This document shows, piece after piece, positions 1-11,192 of a stretch of 49,241 nucleotides of DNA. The stretch's first letter is position 1; every line of letters begins with the position of its first letter. The position numbers were made by a program, and so were the translations under genes. The stretch comes from Stagonosporopsis chrysanthemi (Eukaryota > Ascomycota > Dothideomycetes > Pleosporales > Didymellaceae), in contig JAFISE010000207.1 of NCBI GenBank assembly GCA_022560025.1, positions 1 through 49,241 on the forward strand. Direction: 5' to 3'. The notes beneath the pieces are model-generated. The model saw only the letters and a program-made list of their open reading frames with translations, searched no databases and was not told the origin of the DNA.

Positions 1-630
1 CTATTGCGTGTGGCTCAGTAACCTCATTTTTGTGATACCCCAAAAGGTGGTTGGGGTGCGCATCGGGTGACCGTGCGCATCGGGTGGCCGATTACAGTAG
101 CCTGTAGTACCCTGCCGCACGGTAGTGCCACTTTCAGGTTTACGTCCGAGCCGTTCAGATGGATAATCAGCCAGAGCATGGCGGAGTACGAGGCATTACG
201 TGCTCGAGCGTTATTAGGTCATCCGCGGGACGGGATTATTGAGAACGGGTGACAGGCTGGGGCGGGGGACGGGCCGGCTGAAGGCTGCAGAGTGGCTAGC
301 GCCGAGAGATGGTCCAGTGCGGTGGATCACACAGCGGATGCGACGCCGACGCAGCCACGGCAGCTTCACTCCTGCAACCTCGCGCCACCAACACTTATTT
401 CGTCGACACGGCTCGCTTGCGAAGCACTCTGGCCAAACCGGCTTGTGAAAATGCCATGGTTATGCAACACGCCAAAGACGTGCGCAGCAGATCTAATTCG
501 CCATCTGCCACAGGCGCGGGAAGATGTGATCACGGCGTGATGGCGAGGCTGCGACATTGTACCAGGCGTTGATATGCTTTTCTGGGGAAGGATTTTATAC
601 TTCACTCGCACTTAAGGTTTTCACACAACG
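1..630. other. Left flank with no supported gene
   Basis: The short open frames here overlap one another in several frames, have no recognisable protein motif and show no convincing splice pattern. The only structure seen is the 17-bp tandem duplication at 56-89. The right part is presumably the promoter of the rhodopsin-type gene at 631. Confidence 0.5.
56..89. repeat. 17-bp tandem duplication
   Basis: Two adjacent copies of GTGCGCATCGGGTGRCC, at 56-72 and 73-89, differ at one base (A or G). It is a small local duplication with no visible coding role. Confidence 0.7.
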
Positions 631-1956
631 ATGGAAGATGGTACCCGCTGGGCTCGCATCACGCCTGATGACCGCAGTGGCATGCTGTATATTGTCACTT
701 TTGTTGGCTTCACATACAGCAGCCTTACATTCCTAGCGAGATTATTGATCAAATGGCGGTTATTGGGGTTGGATGATCTGGCAATGTTGCTTGCGCAGGT
801 AATGACGGCCGTCACAGTGTACCACAAAACACTAAACTGACAACAATAGATCGCCAGTATCATTCAATTCGCGCTTTTGCTGGTATCTATGTCAGCTGGG
901 TTGGCAAGGACATTTGAATCTCTCGCTGACGAGCAATACACACGAATGGCCTCGGTAACATCAACTAATCACGAGCAGAGGCTTGTATTAACAAACCAAT
1001 AGACGTACGTTAGCGCTCAGATTGCGATATACATTTCCCTTGGTCTCTCCAAGCTAGCAACCATTCTACTGGTACGACGCCTGTTCATACGCGACATGAA
1101 GAACGCCTGGGTAGTATGCAACATCATCATCGGAACTGTCGCTATCTGGACACTGGTCTCTGCGGTGCTTGTTTCCGCTGGCTGTTCCAGCGGCAGCCTT
1201 TCGCCAAAGACGCCCTCGGAGATATGTCCTGGCATTCAGACTCGTTATCTGGTTGTTCTGATCACCGACAGCATAACCGACGCAATTCTGGCCTTTACAC
1301 CTACATATCTTTGCCGTCGTTTGCAAATGAACATGTTCTTCAAGCTGCAGGTGCTTGGGATTTTTGCGCTGCGACTGCCTCTTTTGGCGCTGGCCAGCCT
1401 GTTCTTCGAAAGCTGGAAACGCTCATTGCAAAGCGATAACCCAGGAGTCGATCGGAGTAAGGCGCTGGCGTATCAACAGTCCCAGCTCTGCTTTTCGCTG
1501 ATATCAGCTACAATCCCATGTCTCAAATCGTTCATACAGAGTTTTGACACCGGCAGCGGCCAGAAAGCGGGCTTTGGCTATTCTTCAAATTCAGGTGCTT
1601 ATGGGCACATGTCAACCGTGCATCACAGTGTTGTACGCGCTGGGGACAACAACGAAAACTACCAAATGTCTCGCCTTGATAGGAGTAAGAACGCTACTTC
1701 TGCTCTCGGACAACATGCAGATACTGAAGGAACAATGAGAGTCAATAAGAACACGTCGGGCGGCGATGGCAGGTCAGGCGCAGACGACGATGGAGTTGAT
1801 ATGGAGCGCAGGAGTACCCAGGAGTCCGATCGAAAAAGCCAACACAGCACCCAGGAGTTAGTCATCAGAAAGGAAGTGCAGTTTGACGTCAAACGCGAGC
1901 CTGCAAAGAAGGGAATCGAGACTCATCGACCTGGCCTGTTGCAATTGCCAAAGTAG
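631..1956 (+). CDS. Fungal rhodopsin-type seven-helix integral membrane protein
   Basis: This is a spliced membrane protein of 408 aa. Exons are 631-798, 850-954 and 1003-1956; both introns (51 and 48 nt) are GT-AG and phase 0. Hydrophobic segments begin at about residue 19 and continue to about residue 270, giving roughly seven helices. The early motif LLGLDDLAMLLAQ, the Cys pair in the extracellular loop (AGCSSGS...SEICPG) and the QLCFSLISATIPCLKSF segment are typical of the fungal rhodopsin-like domain (Fung_rhodopsin, related to PTH11-type putative receptors). The last ~130 residues are polar, Ser/Gln/Asp-rich and presumably cytoplasmic. Family members are mostly uncharacterised; a sensing role is suspected, and no ligand can be inferred here. 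There is no retinal-binding Lys signature I can point to, so it should not be called an opsin. Confidence 0.85.
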
Positions 1957-2200
1957 ACTGCTTGAGTATACCGATCTTCTATCAAATTTTGATCGAGATT
2001 GACCTCTCATCACATACACAGCCCCAATTTGACAAAGGCATACTGTCCTTAGTGCTATTGACAATTCAGCGTTTGATCTAGCGCCATATGAAATATTAAT
2101 CATTGGTGTGATCGCTCCAGGACTCGAAGCATACCGAAATCGAAAGCACAGAGGGCCGTTCAGAGATGTGTCTCTACAGTCATATGATGCATTTCCCTTC

Positions 2201-2899
2201 CTAAGAAGTCCGTCTCTGGTTCGCGTTCGCCAACATGAACAAAATGTTGCCACCCTTTACATCCACCTCCTGCAATGGGTTACCGTCTCCTTCATTCGCA
2301 TTTCCGACCACCTCATCAAAGCCGCACTTCAAATAGAACGCATCAGACCCCTCACTCGCCATCACACTCGCCGCGATTCCTTCGTCTTCAGCACGATCCA
2401 AGCCCCACCGCACTAGCAGCCGTCCCGCGCCACGACCCTTGACGGCGGGATCCACACAGCAAAGCGAAAGGTACCAATTCGTCGCGTTGGCTCCGGCCCA
2501 GTAGTGCTTCGTGTAGGATGAGGACTCCTGCAATATGTTTGCCTTCGAAGGATCCAGAGCGCGATTCTGCGTTGACGGCAGCGTTGGCCATCGCCCTGGG
2601 TCAACCCAATCATCTATGATCTCTTGCGCGACGTCGCCTCCGCCTTGACGTTGCCAGACAGCCACACCGATGACCTTATCCTGTTGAGTGTCGTCGGTGG
2701 TAACAGCGACAATGACCTTGTTGCGTGGGTTGGACCAGTCGTTTCGTATCCATTGATGCCAAAAGATCTGCACATCCTGGGGAAATTCGTTCCGGTAGGG
2801 ATGGATGACTCGTCCAAAGAGGTCTTCTTCGAAAAATGCGCGGGTGCAGATCTCCGCTATCGCCGTTTCATCTGATGGATGCGCGAGTCTGAGGTCCAT
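2201..2899 (-). CDS. GNAT-family N-acetyltransferase
   Basis: A single-exon gene of 232 aa. The start at 2899 places MDLRLAHPSDE at the N-terminus, the normal beginning of a GNAT fold (beta-1 followed by DETAIAEICTRAF); an in-frame Met 23 codons upstream exists but would add a non-conserved tail. Motif A is visible as VDPAVKGRGAGRLLVRWGLD at about residues 144-163, which contains the R/Q-x-x-G-x-G/A acetyl-CoA pyrophosphate loop. The later segment DAFYLKCGFDEV is the usual motif B (FY-x-K-x-GF). The substrate cannot be told from sequence. It is convergent with the upstream rhodopsin-type gene, ending 244 bp from it. Confidence 0.88.
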   Translation of the reverse strand: MDLRLAHPSDETAIAEICTRAFFEEDLFGRVIHPYRNEFPQDVQIFWHQWIRNDWSNPRNKVIVAVTTDDTQQDKVIGVAVWQRQGGGDVAQEIIDDWVDPGRWPTLPSTQNRALDPSKANILQESSSYTKHYWAGANATNWYLSLCCVDPAVKGRGAGRLLVRWGLDRAEDEGIAASVMASEGSDAFYLKCGFDEVVGNANEGDGNPLQEVDVKGGNILFMLANANQRRTS

Positions 2900-4092
2900 G
2901 TTCGCTGTGTGTGGTGGTCGCACCATGTACAAAGAGTGATGGACCTGGCACGATTTATTGAAGGACATGATCCGTGCTGGGCCTGCTTCCTTTTGAGGCT
3001 AGTCTGTACTGTCGTGGAAGCTGAGATCTGTCAGGGTTTTGTGTGTTGCCGCGGCCATGTTAGCACTCTCGAACACTGAGTCTAATGTGTACACTTTCCA
3101 AGTTTTTTTTTTAGCTTTCTTCGCCCGGACACATATCCTCATAAGCGGATCTCGAGGACTAGTTCCCTCATTAGGAAGCTAAGTAAATCGTGCAGCCAGT
3201 GCGTCAAGGTTCATCATCGCACGACCATTAGACCCACGCTCCGCACAATCACTGGCTAAAGCTCCCCTGGCATCTCAGTGACCTTCAGTGACCTTGGTCT
3301 TGTGCAGACGCTGAATTTTGTAATGTTGAAGATTTAATTGCTCTTGAAATGGATGAAGGAAAACTTGACACATCCTTGTCGGACACCCAGAGATTGTTCG
3401 CCAGGTGTACATGCTATGACTTTTCCAGAGATGTACTAGCCACATCCTAATTGCCTTACCATGGACAATTGGAATGTAAGTTCCAGGCGAGGTGATTGAA
3501 CAAGATTGCAGCAATGCCACACGCTCAGATCTGCGGCTCCAAACATAACCTCGCCAAGTAGTATTTGATTCAACATGGCTTACTCTATACCATTACGCCA
3601 ATCGGTGACGTCCTCGATCAACACGCACTCGATGCCGACGTCTGCAAACTCCGTTGTCTGAGCAATGAAACGTGAGGGTCGGGACGTCTTCATTGACTCA
3701 AGGTCGAAAATACCCGATACCTTTGCTAGTGTGCTTGATCCTGAGCGGTGTCTATCCTCACCGGCTGCTACTTTCCTATCAAACGCGTTTGTTGACTTGT
3801 TCGAAATGGACAGCTAACGGCCCCATCCTGTTCAGACGAATTCGCAATCACTGCTTCTTTTCTTCTATTTAACGTCATCACGAATTTTATCATGTTAAAA
3901 ACGATTTGGGTCCATGAGACTATCTGTAGTATAAGTCTACAAGTGAGCCGCATACGACATGCCTTCTTGAGCAGCATCAACTGCCCTATATGTCTGCTAA
4001 TCGTTTTTACCAATGACAGTCCATTTCCACTTCGCTTGACTTAAGGAAGGAGTTAAAGCCTTGAGTCAAGTGTCTGTACTGGTTGTTCCAGC
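2900..4092. other. Intergenic region with a possible decayed gene
   Basis: No intact gene is seen in this 1.2-kb stretch. It includes a T9-type run near 3110 and, on the minus strand, protein-like fragments in more than one frame (3275-3520 and 3580-3813) that are listed separately as a possible pseudogene. Confidence 0.5.
3275..3813 (-). pseudogene. Possible decayed protein-coding gene, identity unknown
   Basis: Two minus-strand stretches read like real protein but cannot be joined into one gene. The first is open from 3813 to 3580 and contains a Met at 3693 followed by 37 codons that include RFIAQTTEFADVGIECVLIE; a GTAAGC donor overlaps its end. The second (3275-3520) switches frame: one frame reads SPGTYIPIVHG and MWLVHLWKSHSMYTW, while another reads NNLWVSDKDVSSFPSSIS with in-frame stops before it. 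Stops and frame changes suggest a relic. The fragments hint at a globular enzyme, but I do not recognise the family. It could equally be chance open frame. Confidence 0.3.
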
Positions 4093-5762
4093 TCATACTG
4101 GATATATGAAGGATTTGTTCTGCAGATCAGTAAGATCAAGAACCGCGATATTGACTTTGACTCTGACCGTCTCCCCTTCAGCATTGGTCGCCTCAACATA
4201 CGGACCATCTCTGTCATCAGCGCTCAGTTCGGCCAAAGCCTTCTTTCGCTCATCATTCCGTCGTTGTAGAATGATGCGAATCAATAACAATATCGCAGGC
4301 GTACCAACCCACGCAATCAAGATCTGCGAGATCCAAGCACCGTAAAAACGAGGAGCAGCCGAAGGGACCCATATCTGAGGCGAAACAAGATTTCCCACGC
4401 AGTAGCCCAGCATGAACATAACGTTGCGTGTAAGTTTCTTGGTATATCCCGCAGCCGTGGATGTCGTCCACCCGAGAGCAATTATGTAGGTGACGCCGTA
4501 GGTAGAAGCGGCCAGGATCAGACAGGCGAGGAGTGCCACTTTTCGCTCCCAGGCGATTGCGACCATACCAATGCCTCCGGCAATAGAAGGTAAACACCAG
4601 ATTGAGGCGTGGTATGCAATATTGCGCGGCCATCTTCTGAGTGCAAGTGTTGCTACGATACAGCAAGAGACGCCGAATGCGCCTCCTGCTGCTGTAACCA
4701 AGGTAGAGTTAAGAGGCGTGATCCCGATTGACGTAGTAATGAGGTTCTTCTGTCCGTAATTGAGGTTGTTTGAGTACATGAGGGTGAACGACTGGAGCGC
4801 GAATAGCCATGATACGGGGTCTTTAATGGTTTCAATGAATTGTTCCCTTTTGAACTGCTTCTGCTCGATAGAGCTTTGGTGGGATTCGTGCACACGACGA
4901 ATAACTTGAACTTTTTCTTCCAGCGTCAACCAATGTGCGTCTGCCGGATTATTGGGATAGTCGATCCAAACCCAGATAGCAAGCAGGAGAGTTATTCCAC
5001 CTGTCACAATGTGCAGTAGCTTCCAGGGAAGCACTGCACTCGAAGTCCAGAGTAGACCGTACGAGATAAAACCAGTGACTACGGGCGCTGCCAAACAGCT
5101 GATCCACAGAACTGGCTGTAAGAAAGATTGTTCGTGCCGGTTGAAGAACATGCCGATTGTGATTTCCATGGCAGGGACAATAACGGCCTCGGCGGCTCCG
5201 AGAGTAAGGCGCATGACCACCAGGCCGGCGTATCGGACAGCAACACAGTGCAAAAACACGATGATTGCCCAGCTGAAGATGACAGCACCAACAAACTTAC
5301 CGAATGGTAACCGTTGCATCAAGTAGTGACCTGGCCACTGAAAGGCAAGATAGCCTGTCCGTGTCAGCTTTAGGACAGGCTCCTTGGTTAAGAGGCTACG
5401 CACCGACATAGAACATTGTGTTCAGATTGTTGTACTCTGCTTTGGTAATCTTAGTCTCCTCAAAGAGCCCGAGAATTGCAGCGTAGCCCAGCGTTGATTT
5501 GTCGAGCTATGTTCAATCAGTTACTGTTCGCGTAACCTTCCATATATGAACCCACAAACAGAACGATATTGATTGCCGAAAGCAATGTCATCAGTCGCCA
5601 ATAGATGGTGCGACGTAACTTTGTCTCCTTCTCTAGGGTCAGAGGGCCAAATTCATGGTCGTGCAATTCGAGTAACCGCAGTGTAACATCTGCATTGCGA
5701 GCGTCCACGGTATTTTTTGCTGGCGACTCTTCTTTACTCGAAAATATTCTTTCGTTACCCAT
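4093..5762 (-). CDS. Dal5/allantoate permease-type MFS transporter (anion:cation symporter family)
   Basis: A three-exon gene of 523 aa: 5762-5556, 5506-5404 and 5354-4093, with two 49-nt GT-AG introns (5507-5555 and 5355-5403). Splicing restores the family signature LDKSTLGYAAILGLFEET after TM1 and then NTMFYVG-YLAFQWPGHYLMQ in TM2, which is the usual Dal5-type layout. About 12 membrane helices follow, with a long central loop around WLTLEEKVQVIRRVHESHQ and TIKDPVSWLFALQSF. Family members import small organic anions such as allantoate, nicotinate, biotin or pantothenate at the plasma membrane with protons; the substrate here is not predictable. The start at 5762 (MGNERIFSS) was preferred over an upstream Met because the extra residues are not family-like. 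It is transcribed towards the GNAT gene. Confidence 0.88.
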
Positions 5763-6332
5763 GACGAAAGTAGGAGGAAGCCGTGGATGTGAGAAATGCG
5801 AAGAATACCGGTACACCGCGTCTGTAATCTAGTGTACTATATGTACTTCTCTCGATGGTCACGTTGGCGAGCTTTCAAATGGCGACATCCGCAATCCACA
5901 TATTTACAAACCTTTGCGGTTAATTATCGATGCTTTCTCTGAAAAGGCGGTGGTAATTCGACTTGGCAGAGGGTAGTGTTGCCCGATCCTCACATGTCGT
6001 CAGATTTCTCGGCCATTTCGCCATCGTGTTGAGCTGCATTGTCAGAGGTGGTGGGTCGCATTTCCAGAAACGCAGCATCTGAAGAAAGCAACGAAACTCA
6101 CTTTTGCTCAATGTGATACTCTTGAAAGTATGCATCATTATGTGCGAAGGCACTTTCGTAAACATTGAAGAAATCTTTACGGGACAAATGTCTGAGGAAG
6201 CCTCGCGCCGAAACGTTTGGATATACCCCAGTCTTGCAGGATTTTTCTGCAGCAGGCTTCCTGGAAATTCCAAGGGTGTAAAATTTTGCTGGTTGTAACC
6301 TCGAAGGCCACGATTACCATTTGTAGCACCTC
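5763..6332. other. Intergenic region, no supported gene
   Basis: This stretch lies between the 5' end of the MFS gene and the 3' end of the F-box-like gene, both on the minus strand. A 117-codon minus-strand open frame (5920-6273) has no recognisable motif, signal or splice support and is not called. Confidence 0.5.
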
Positions 6333-7773
6333 TTATGTTATCTCAACCTTTTCACCATTATTGTATCCTATCCACTTCAGACGCCGCCGCACGGGACAGT
6401 ACCACCAGTCACCATACCGATTCAGACGTTCCCAACAATCGTACTGGAAAGAATATGTAGCAAAAGTCTTCGAACCAGAATGATGCTTAGCCGTCCTCAC
6501 AACAAGGCCTTGCTTTCTTCTCGGTGACAGCTCTGCTTCAGCCGCTGTCCAATAGCCAAAAATCTGCTGTTTAAATCCATCCATAGCCAAACTCTGTATC
6601 TGCCGGCAGCGGTAGAACAGGTTGTTGAGCTCACGTACATACCACTGCTTGAAGTCGCAGTCCGCTTCTATGTACAGACTGAGAAGGTGACAAGGGAACA
6701 TAAGAGAGAGTGACTGGAATGTGTCGCGCTCTATGCTACCATTGCACTCCAGGTGTAGGTGTGTTAGCTCAGGCACAGCCTGCAGAAAAGCCCCCAACAT
6801 GGTTGCATGCCCCTCAAGCTGCATCTTGATTTTCAGCGTCCTTAGGAGTGGCACTTTCGCAATCAAGCGTCGCAACAGCTGGTATCCACCATGCAGTCGC
6901 AGGTCGAGCTTTCGTAGTGTGCTCCAATCCTGGTGATTCTGCCACACCTCGCAATCATTTCTAGCTTCTGACAGATGCCCTTCCCAGCTCGAGAAACGCC
7001 TCAGGACTAGCTCATCAAGCGCTGGTAGTATCTCGCCGTTCTCAAAGTGCAATGATACCGCGTCGTTTCTGGAAGCACCAACGTCTCGAAACCGGCAACG
7101 CGCTGCTTTTGATCCATGTCTGACCTTTGAGAACTGTATTCGTAGCACTCTCAAGCTACTACTCTGCACAAGTAGGGATTTGAGGGGATTAAGCTCGGAT
7201 CTTCCCAGAGGTTTCCGCAGGTCTTTGTCCCATAGGATGCTTAGCTCGATGTCAAGCGTATGCAGTTGAGGTGACAAAAGAAGTGCATCGTCGAGCGGTA
7301 AATTGTTACGCTCATGAGCTACGACATTGAGTCTTGCATGAGGGTGTACCTTGTGGAGACATTCCAGAATAGTCATAGTTACTGGCAACCACGTACGCCA
7401 TGTGAGAGACCTGAGACTCCTTACGTTACACAGCGCTCGTACTAATGACATCTCCGGTAAAATGGCACCTTCAGAGTTGTAATCGATAATGATATGCTCC
7501 ACACTGTGCGTAAGGTTGTCATTGCGGTCTTGGAGTCGTCTCAGCATGTGCGTGGAGATGGAAAGCGCGCGTTTTCTTCCGTCGCCAAGAGTGATGCAGT
7601 GGAATATAACCGGCTCGCACTGCATGCGAGCTGCCCATGAGACTTGACTTAGGCTCTGTATATCGTGCTTGGATAGCTGGAGTATTATTTAGCTGATGTC
7701 CCTGGCGGCAAGGTATATTCACCTCTCTGACTATAGGCTGAAACAGCTCTGCTGGGAGATGAAAGAAATCCAT
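6333..7773 (-). CDS. F-box/leucine-rich-repeat-like protein
   Basis: Two exons, 7773-7723 and 7676-6333, with a 46-nt phase-0 intron at 7677-7722, give 464 aa. The short first exon supplies the start of an F-box: MDFFHLPAELFQPIVRE joins to LSKHDIQSLSQVSWAAR, the LPxEL...I...L...DL..L..VS pattern that binds Skp1. The rest (about residues 60-420) alternates Leu-rich strands and helices, for example LRSLTWRTWLPVTM and LTHLHLECNG, consistent with degenerate LRRs that could present a substrate to an SCF ubiquitin ligase. Such fungal F-box proteins are numerous and diverge fast, so no substrate can be named. The first exon is only 51 nt and is easily missed by gene callers. Confidence 0.78.
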
Positions 7774-8087
7774 TCTGTATCACTGCAAAGGATGACGGAA
7801 ACAAAAGCAACAGGCAGTGAAAATTTCGCCAGGAATGAATAGAATTTCTAATGATCTTTGTGGCTCAGGTCACCGTTATGTATCTATCTGCCCAATGGTG
7901 GCGTCCGTGACTCATTTTCGTGAGAGGACTTGGCTGGCGGCCCTACGTAAATGTACAGAGTGTGCCATATCAGAATCACGGGCCATCTCGGCCTGGAAAA
8001 GTCAAGGTAGAAGCAAGATCGGGTTCTTTATTTCCGAGGTCTTTTGGGAAGGCGCTCCGTAGAAATGAAGAGTCGAATCCGCTCCCG
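7774..8087. other. Intergenic region, nothing seen
   Basis: This is the 5' flank of the F-box-like gene and the 3' flank of the esterase gene. No motif or coding signal stands out. Confidence 0.5.
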
Positions 8088-9101
8088 TCAACGACCCTGT
8101 TCACCAAGCCACTTCAGAAGCACCTTGCTGAACACCTCGTGCACGTGACTCGTCAAATGTCCCGAATTGTACCATAAATACGTATCCAGGCCCTTTCCAC
8201 AACCATACTTCTCCGGATCTGTGAAAATATCTGGTTGATTGTATCCCGGGCAAAAGTTGGTTGTATTGGTGAAACCGTAGCTTGCGGCCTCGTCGAACAC
8301 CTGGTTCAGGACAGTATTGACATCGAACTGCAACACAGTCGCGTCGCTGTGCTCCTTCTGGAAAGTGGTCGTGTGCTCCTTCAAGATGTTGTTGTAGGAA
8401 TTTACAAGCGTTTTATTAACACTTGGACTCGGCCCGCGATCCAGAGGCGGAAGGTTGACCAACAAAAGATTCTTGTATCCCAGCCCATAGACCCTCTCCC
8501 AGAGCTTCTGCTGTGCGGTGATAACCTGTTCGTACAGTGGCGCAAAAGTTGCGTTCTTGCCTCTCAGCTTGGCAAGATCGTTGATGTCGTTGATACCGAT
8601 CCAGATGGCCACCAACGCCTCCTTCCTCTTCAGCACCTTTTGCAGCGCCGGATCGCCATACTTCTCAAACTGCTCAATTTGCTTCTCGAGCGAGACAGTG
8701 TGGTTCCAATGTAGTGGCGTGAGCACCTCGTTCGTGTTACTCCCGGCATACGCAAAGTCCCAGAGCTGCCTGTCGCATTTGCGCGGATCGGTGAGCCCAG
8801 GCTTGACGCCACAGTTGGTGATGAATTCGGTCCAGATAGGGCCGCCGGAGGCAGTGGCAGTGTGGTTCTGGACAATACGATTGTTGAAAAGTTCGGACAG
8901 TGTGAAGGAGATGTCGAAGTTGTCGCCGATGTAGGTGTAGTTTGGGTGGCCTTGGAGCCCTTGAACAAAAGTGTAGGAGTCACCGAAAGCGATGAGGGAT
9001 TTGGTCTTTTTCCAGCTGAATTTTGGCTTCTTGGAGTCAGATGTTGGAGCAGCGGCTACAGTAGCAGCGAAGGCTGCGCAGGTAAGAATGTCGATCCTCA
9101 T
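8088..9101 (-). CDS. Secreted SGNH/GDSL esterase, CE16-like
   Basis: A single-exon gene of 337 aa. Residues 1-18 form a signal peptide (MRIDILTCAAFAATVAAA, cleavage probably just before or after Pro19). Block I with the nucleophile is FGDSYTF (Ser42). A later GxND-like block is IWIGINDIND, and the C-terminal His block is YNSGHLTSHVHEVF. These match SGNH hydrolases of the fungal acetylesterase type (CE16 and relatives), which remove acetyl groups from plant polysaccharides or their oligosaccharides outside the cell; the exact substrate is an inference. Several N-x-S/T sequons (for example NYT, NHT, NAT) fit a glycosylated secreted enzyme. The neighbouring scramblase gene is on the same strand but unrelated. 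Confidence 0.85.
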   Translation of the reverse strand: MRIDILTCAAFAATVAAAPTSDSKKPKFSWKKTKSLIAFGDSYTFVQGLQGHPNYTYIGDNFDISFTLSELFNNRIVQNHTATASGGPIWTEFITNCGVKPGLTDPRKCDRQLWDFAYAGSNTNEVLTPLHWNHTVSLEKQIEQFEKYGDPALQKVLKRKEALVAIWIGINDINDLAKLRGKNATFAPLYEQVITAQQKLWERVYGLGYKNLLLVNLPPLDRGPSPSVNKTLVNSYNNILKEHTTTFQKEHSDATVLQFDVNTVLNQVFDEAASYGFTNTTNFCPGYNQPDIFTDPEKYGCGKGLDTYLWYNSGHLTSHVHEVFSKVLLKWLGEQGR

Positions 9102-9482
9102 GTTTGACGGCCTTGGGAAGTTCGTGAGAAGAGGCCTGATCGGTATCCATGTTCGTGGGCCGCGGACTGTATATATGGCCGCTGTCGATCATGGCTACCA
9201 CTTTGCTTGTAATTTTGCGCGACGGAATAATTGTGACCGAGACGCTGGCCGCGAGTTAGTTCTCGTAAAGGGAATTGGCTACTAGCAGCCGTTGGTCCGT
9301 GGACTGGGCGGGGTACCCCGAAGTCTTCGACCATTTGATGGTTAATAGGTCCGGGGAAATTACAGTCATGGTGTCATGGGTGACTTCGCTAAACAAAGCT
9401 TGATTCAGGACAGTGCGAGGTTGAGGAATTATCGATATGCTATGCTAGGCCACAAATATTTGTACAGTATGAGAATACACAG
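9102..9482. other. Intergenic region, nothing seen
   Basis: The 381 bases hold the promoter of the esterase gene and the 3' region of the scramblase gene. No other feature was recognised. Confidence 0.5.
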
Positions 9483-11192
9483 CTAGAACCAATCACCCCA
9501 ATCTGAGTCGCCACCTCCGCCACTTCCGCCATCGCCGCCCTGATCGCCTCCGCCCCAAAAGTCCTGCTCTTGATCCCGCCCACGCTGATCCGCCCAAGGA
9601 TCTCCTGTCTGACCCCAGACATCCTCTCCTCCTTGAGTGCCTTGCTGCTGATCCGCCGGCGGCTGGTACGGATCATTTGCTCGTGGTGATTGATCATCAG
9701 CTTGTTGTGACCCCCTCCCCCTTTGCATAGCTTCGTATCCAGCCATCGTCGCAGCGCCGGTTGCCGCACCCTCGGCAGCACCGAGACCCCGAGCGCCGGC
9801 GGCAGCTTCACCTAGGACTCCAGACTCGCCTGCTGCTCCAACTGCCGTACCTGCGCCCGCAGCTCCAGCCTCGCCAGCTGCTGCACCACCCGCAGCGGCA
9901 CCGCCGGCTTCTCCAGCACCACCAAACCACGGCATCCACATGGGCCACATCATACCACCAGAGCCACTGTGGCGACTGAAGTAATCGAAGTCGATACTGA
10001 CAGCGGTAGCGAGCATGACGGCGCGCTGATCGAGTGTCATGCCCGGCCCAGGATCTGCCTGCCCGGTCTGGCTTACCATGTGGCTCGGCTCCTGCTCAAG
10101 AGCTGCAGCGTCCATGCGTAACGCATAGACACCCGTATCTGTGAAAATCTCCCGTGCGAAGCCACCAAAATTACGGTTCACCGAGCCGAGGAGGCGCGCA
10201 TCTTCGGACATCAGGCTGAAGTCCCAGGACAGAAAGCGCTCGTCTACACGAGCGAACTGAAGCATGCCAACTTCCCTGATGTCACCTTCCGCTATTGTCA
10301 TAGCCTTGTTGTCGGAGAGAGGAAGATTGCCGGGCGCAATTTGATGGGTGCCAGGAGCCGCATCTGCGAGGTTGCGAGCGAGGAACATATTGTATTTCCG
10401 CCTCAGCGGCGCCCATTGTTGCTCTGTAGCGCCAATAATACGCATGTCACCCATATCGAGACTGCTTACATTCGCATTTGTCTGATTGACAAGGTTGGCC
10501 GTGCTGGTGCCGTGTAGCTCTGTAGAGCTGTTGTATACGCTACCATCTCCTACCGCATCATAGACGCGTATGCGCGAGTTGATCCAGCTGAATGGCCTGT
10601 GAAAGCGTAGCACTTCCTTCTCCTCCCGATCGAAGACGTGTGTTGTGAAGCTGCGGTGTGTCTTAAACATCTGCCGCGCCATTGCACTCCCCAGACCGTG
10701 ATCGCGCTCAGCAAGGTAGCCGATATGGTTTCCGTGCGGGTCCATGATAACATAGCGGTTCGCTTGCTCAAATCCCATGAGCACATTCATCATCTCGAGC
10801 TGGCGCTGGATGACGATGGCAGAGTTGTCAAGAATGCGCATCGCCGGGTGCGTCTGTTTCAGCACGGCATGCGGGTCTTCCGGCATGTACACAGGTGTGA
10901 CGAGGGGATTCTGAGAGTCGGGCGTAGTTGCAAGGGCGTTCGATACTGCTTCGACTTTCGACGGCTCAGTTGCGCCGGCGCTCGACACGTCTTTGGATTG
11001 TGCATTATGCTGGCTCGCAGGCTGTCCATTCTCGTGTGACCCTGGTGCTCCCGCCGCCTCTCTTCGCTGCGGTGGTGTGTGTCTTGGTAGGCGACCACGC
11101 GGTCCTGGTGGAGGAGGTGTGCCGCGTGTTGCATAAGCTCGAAAGTGCTGGCGCGGAAGCTGCCGCAGCGACCGTTGCGCCGCAGGGAGCAT
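9483..11192 (-). CDS. AIM25: Mitochondrial phospholipid scramblase-family protein (AIM25-like)
   Basis: A single-exon gene of 569 aa. The N-terminus MLPAAQRSLRQLPRQHFRAY is Arg-rich without acidic residues, a mitochondrial presequence with likely cleavage near RAYATRG. Residues ~110-400 carry the scramblase fold: VIQRQLEMMNVLMGFEQANRY, then GNHIGYLAERDHGLGSAMARQ, FDREEKEVLRFHRPFSWINS and, near the end, LGSVNRNFGGFAREIFTDTG. This is the domain shared by human PLSCR proteins and yeast AIM25. The C-terminal ~130 residues are low complexity: a Gly/Ala/Glu tract, then Gln/Pro/Asp and a Gly/Asp tail ending WGDWF. Yeast AIM25 affects mitochondrial inheritance and lipid/oxidative stress; the role here is by homology. 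The head-to-head neighbour is the candidate microprotein/SEN2 locus. Confidence 0.88.
   Translation of the reverse strand: MLPAAQRSLRQLPRQHFRAYATRGTPPPPGPRGRLPRHTPPQRREAAGAPGSHENGQPASQHNAQSKDVSSAGATEPSKVEAVSNALATTPDSQNPLVTPVYMPEDPHAVLKQTHPAMRILDNSAIVIQRQLEMMNVLMGFEQANRYVIMDPHGNHIGYLAERDHGLGSAMARQMFKTHRSFTTHVFDREEKEVLRFHRPFSWINSRIRVYDAVGDGSVYNSSTELHGTSTANLVNQTNANVSSLDMGDMRIIGATEQQWAPLRRKYNMFLARNLADAAPGTHQIAPGNLPLSDNKAMTIAEGDIREVGMLQFARVDERFLSWDFSLMSEDARLLGSVNRNFGGFAREIFTDTGVYALRMDAAALEQEPSHMVSQTGQADPGPGMTLDQRAVMLATAVSIDFDYFSRHSGSGGMMWPMWMPWFGGAGEAGGAAAGGAAAGEAGAAGAGTAVGAAGESGVLGEAAAGARGLGAAEGAATGAATMAGYEAMQRGRGSQQADDQSPRANDPYQPPADQQQGTQGGEDVWGQTGDPWADQRGRDQEQDFWGGGDQGGDGGSGGGGDSDWGDWF

Noticed and set aside
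5920..6273. A 117-codon minus-strand open frame
   Set aside because: No motif, signal or homologous pattern was recognised, and it may be part of the F-box gene's 3' flank. It is kept only as intergenic.
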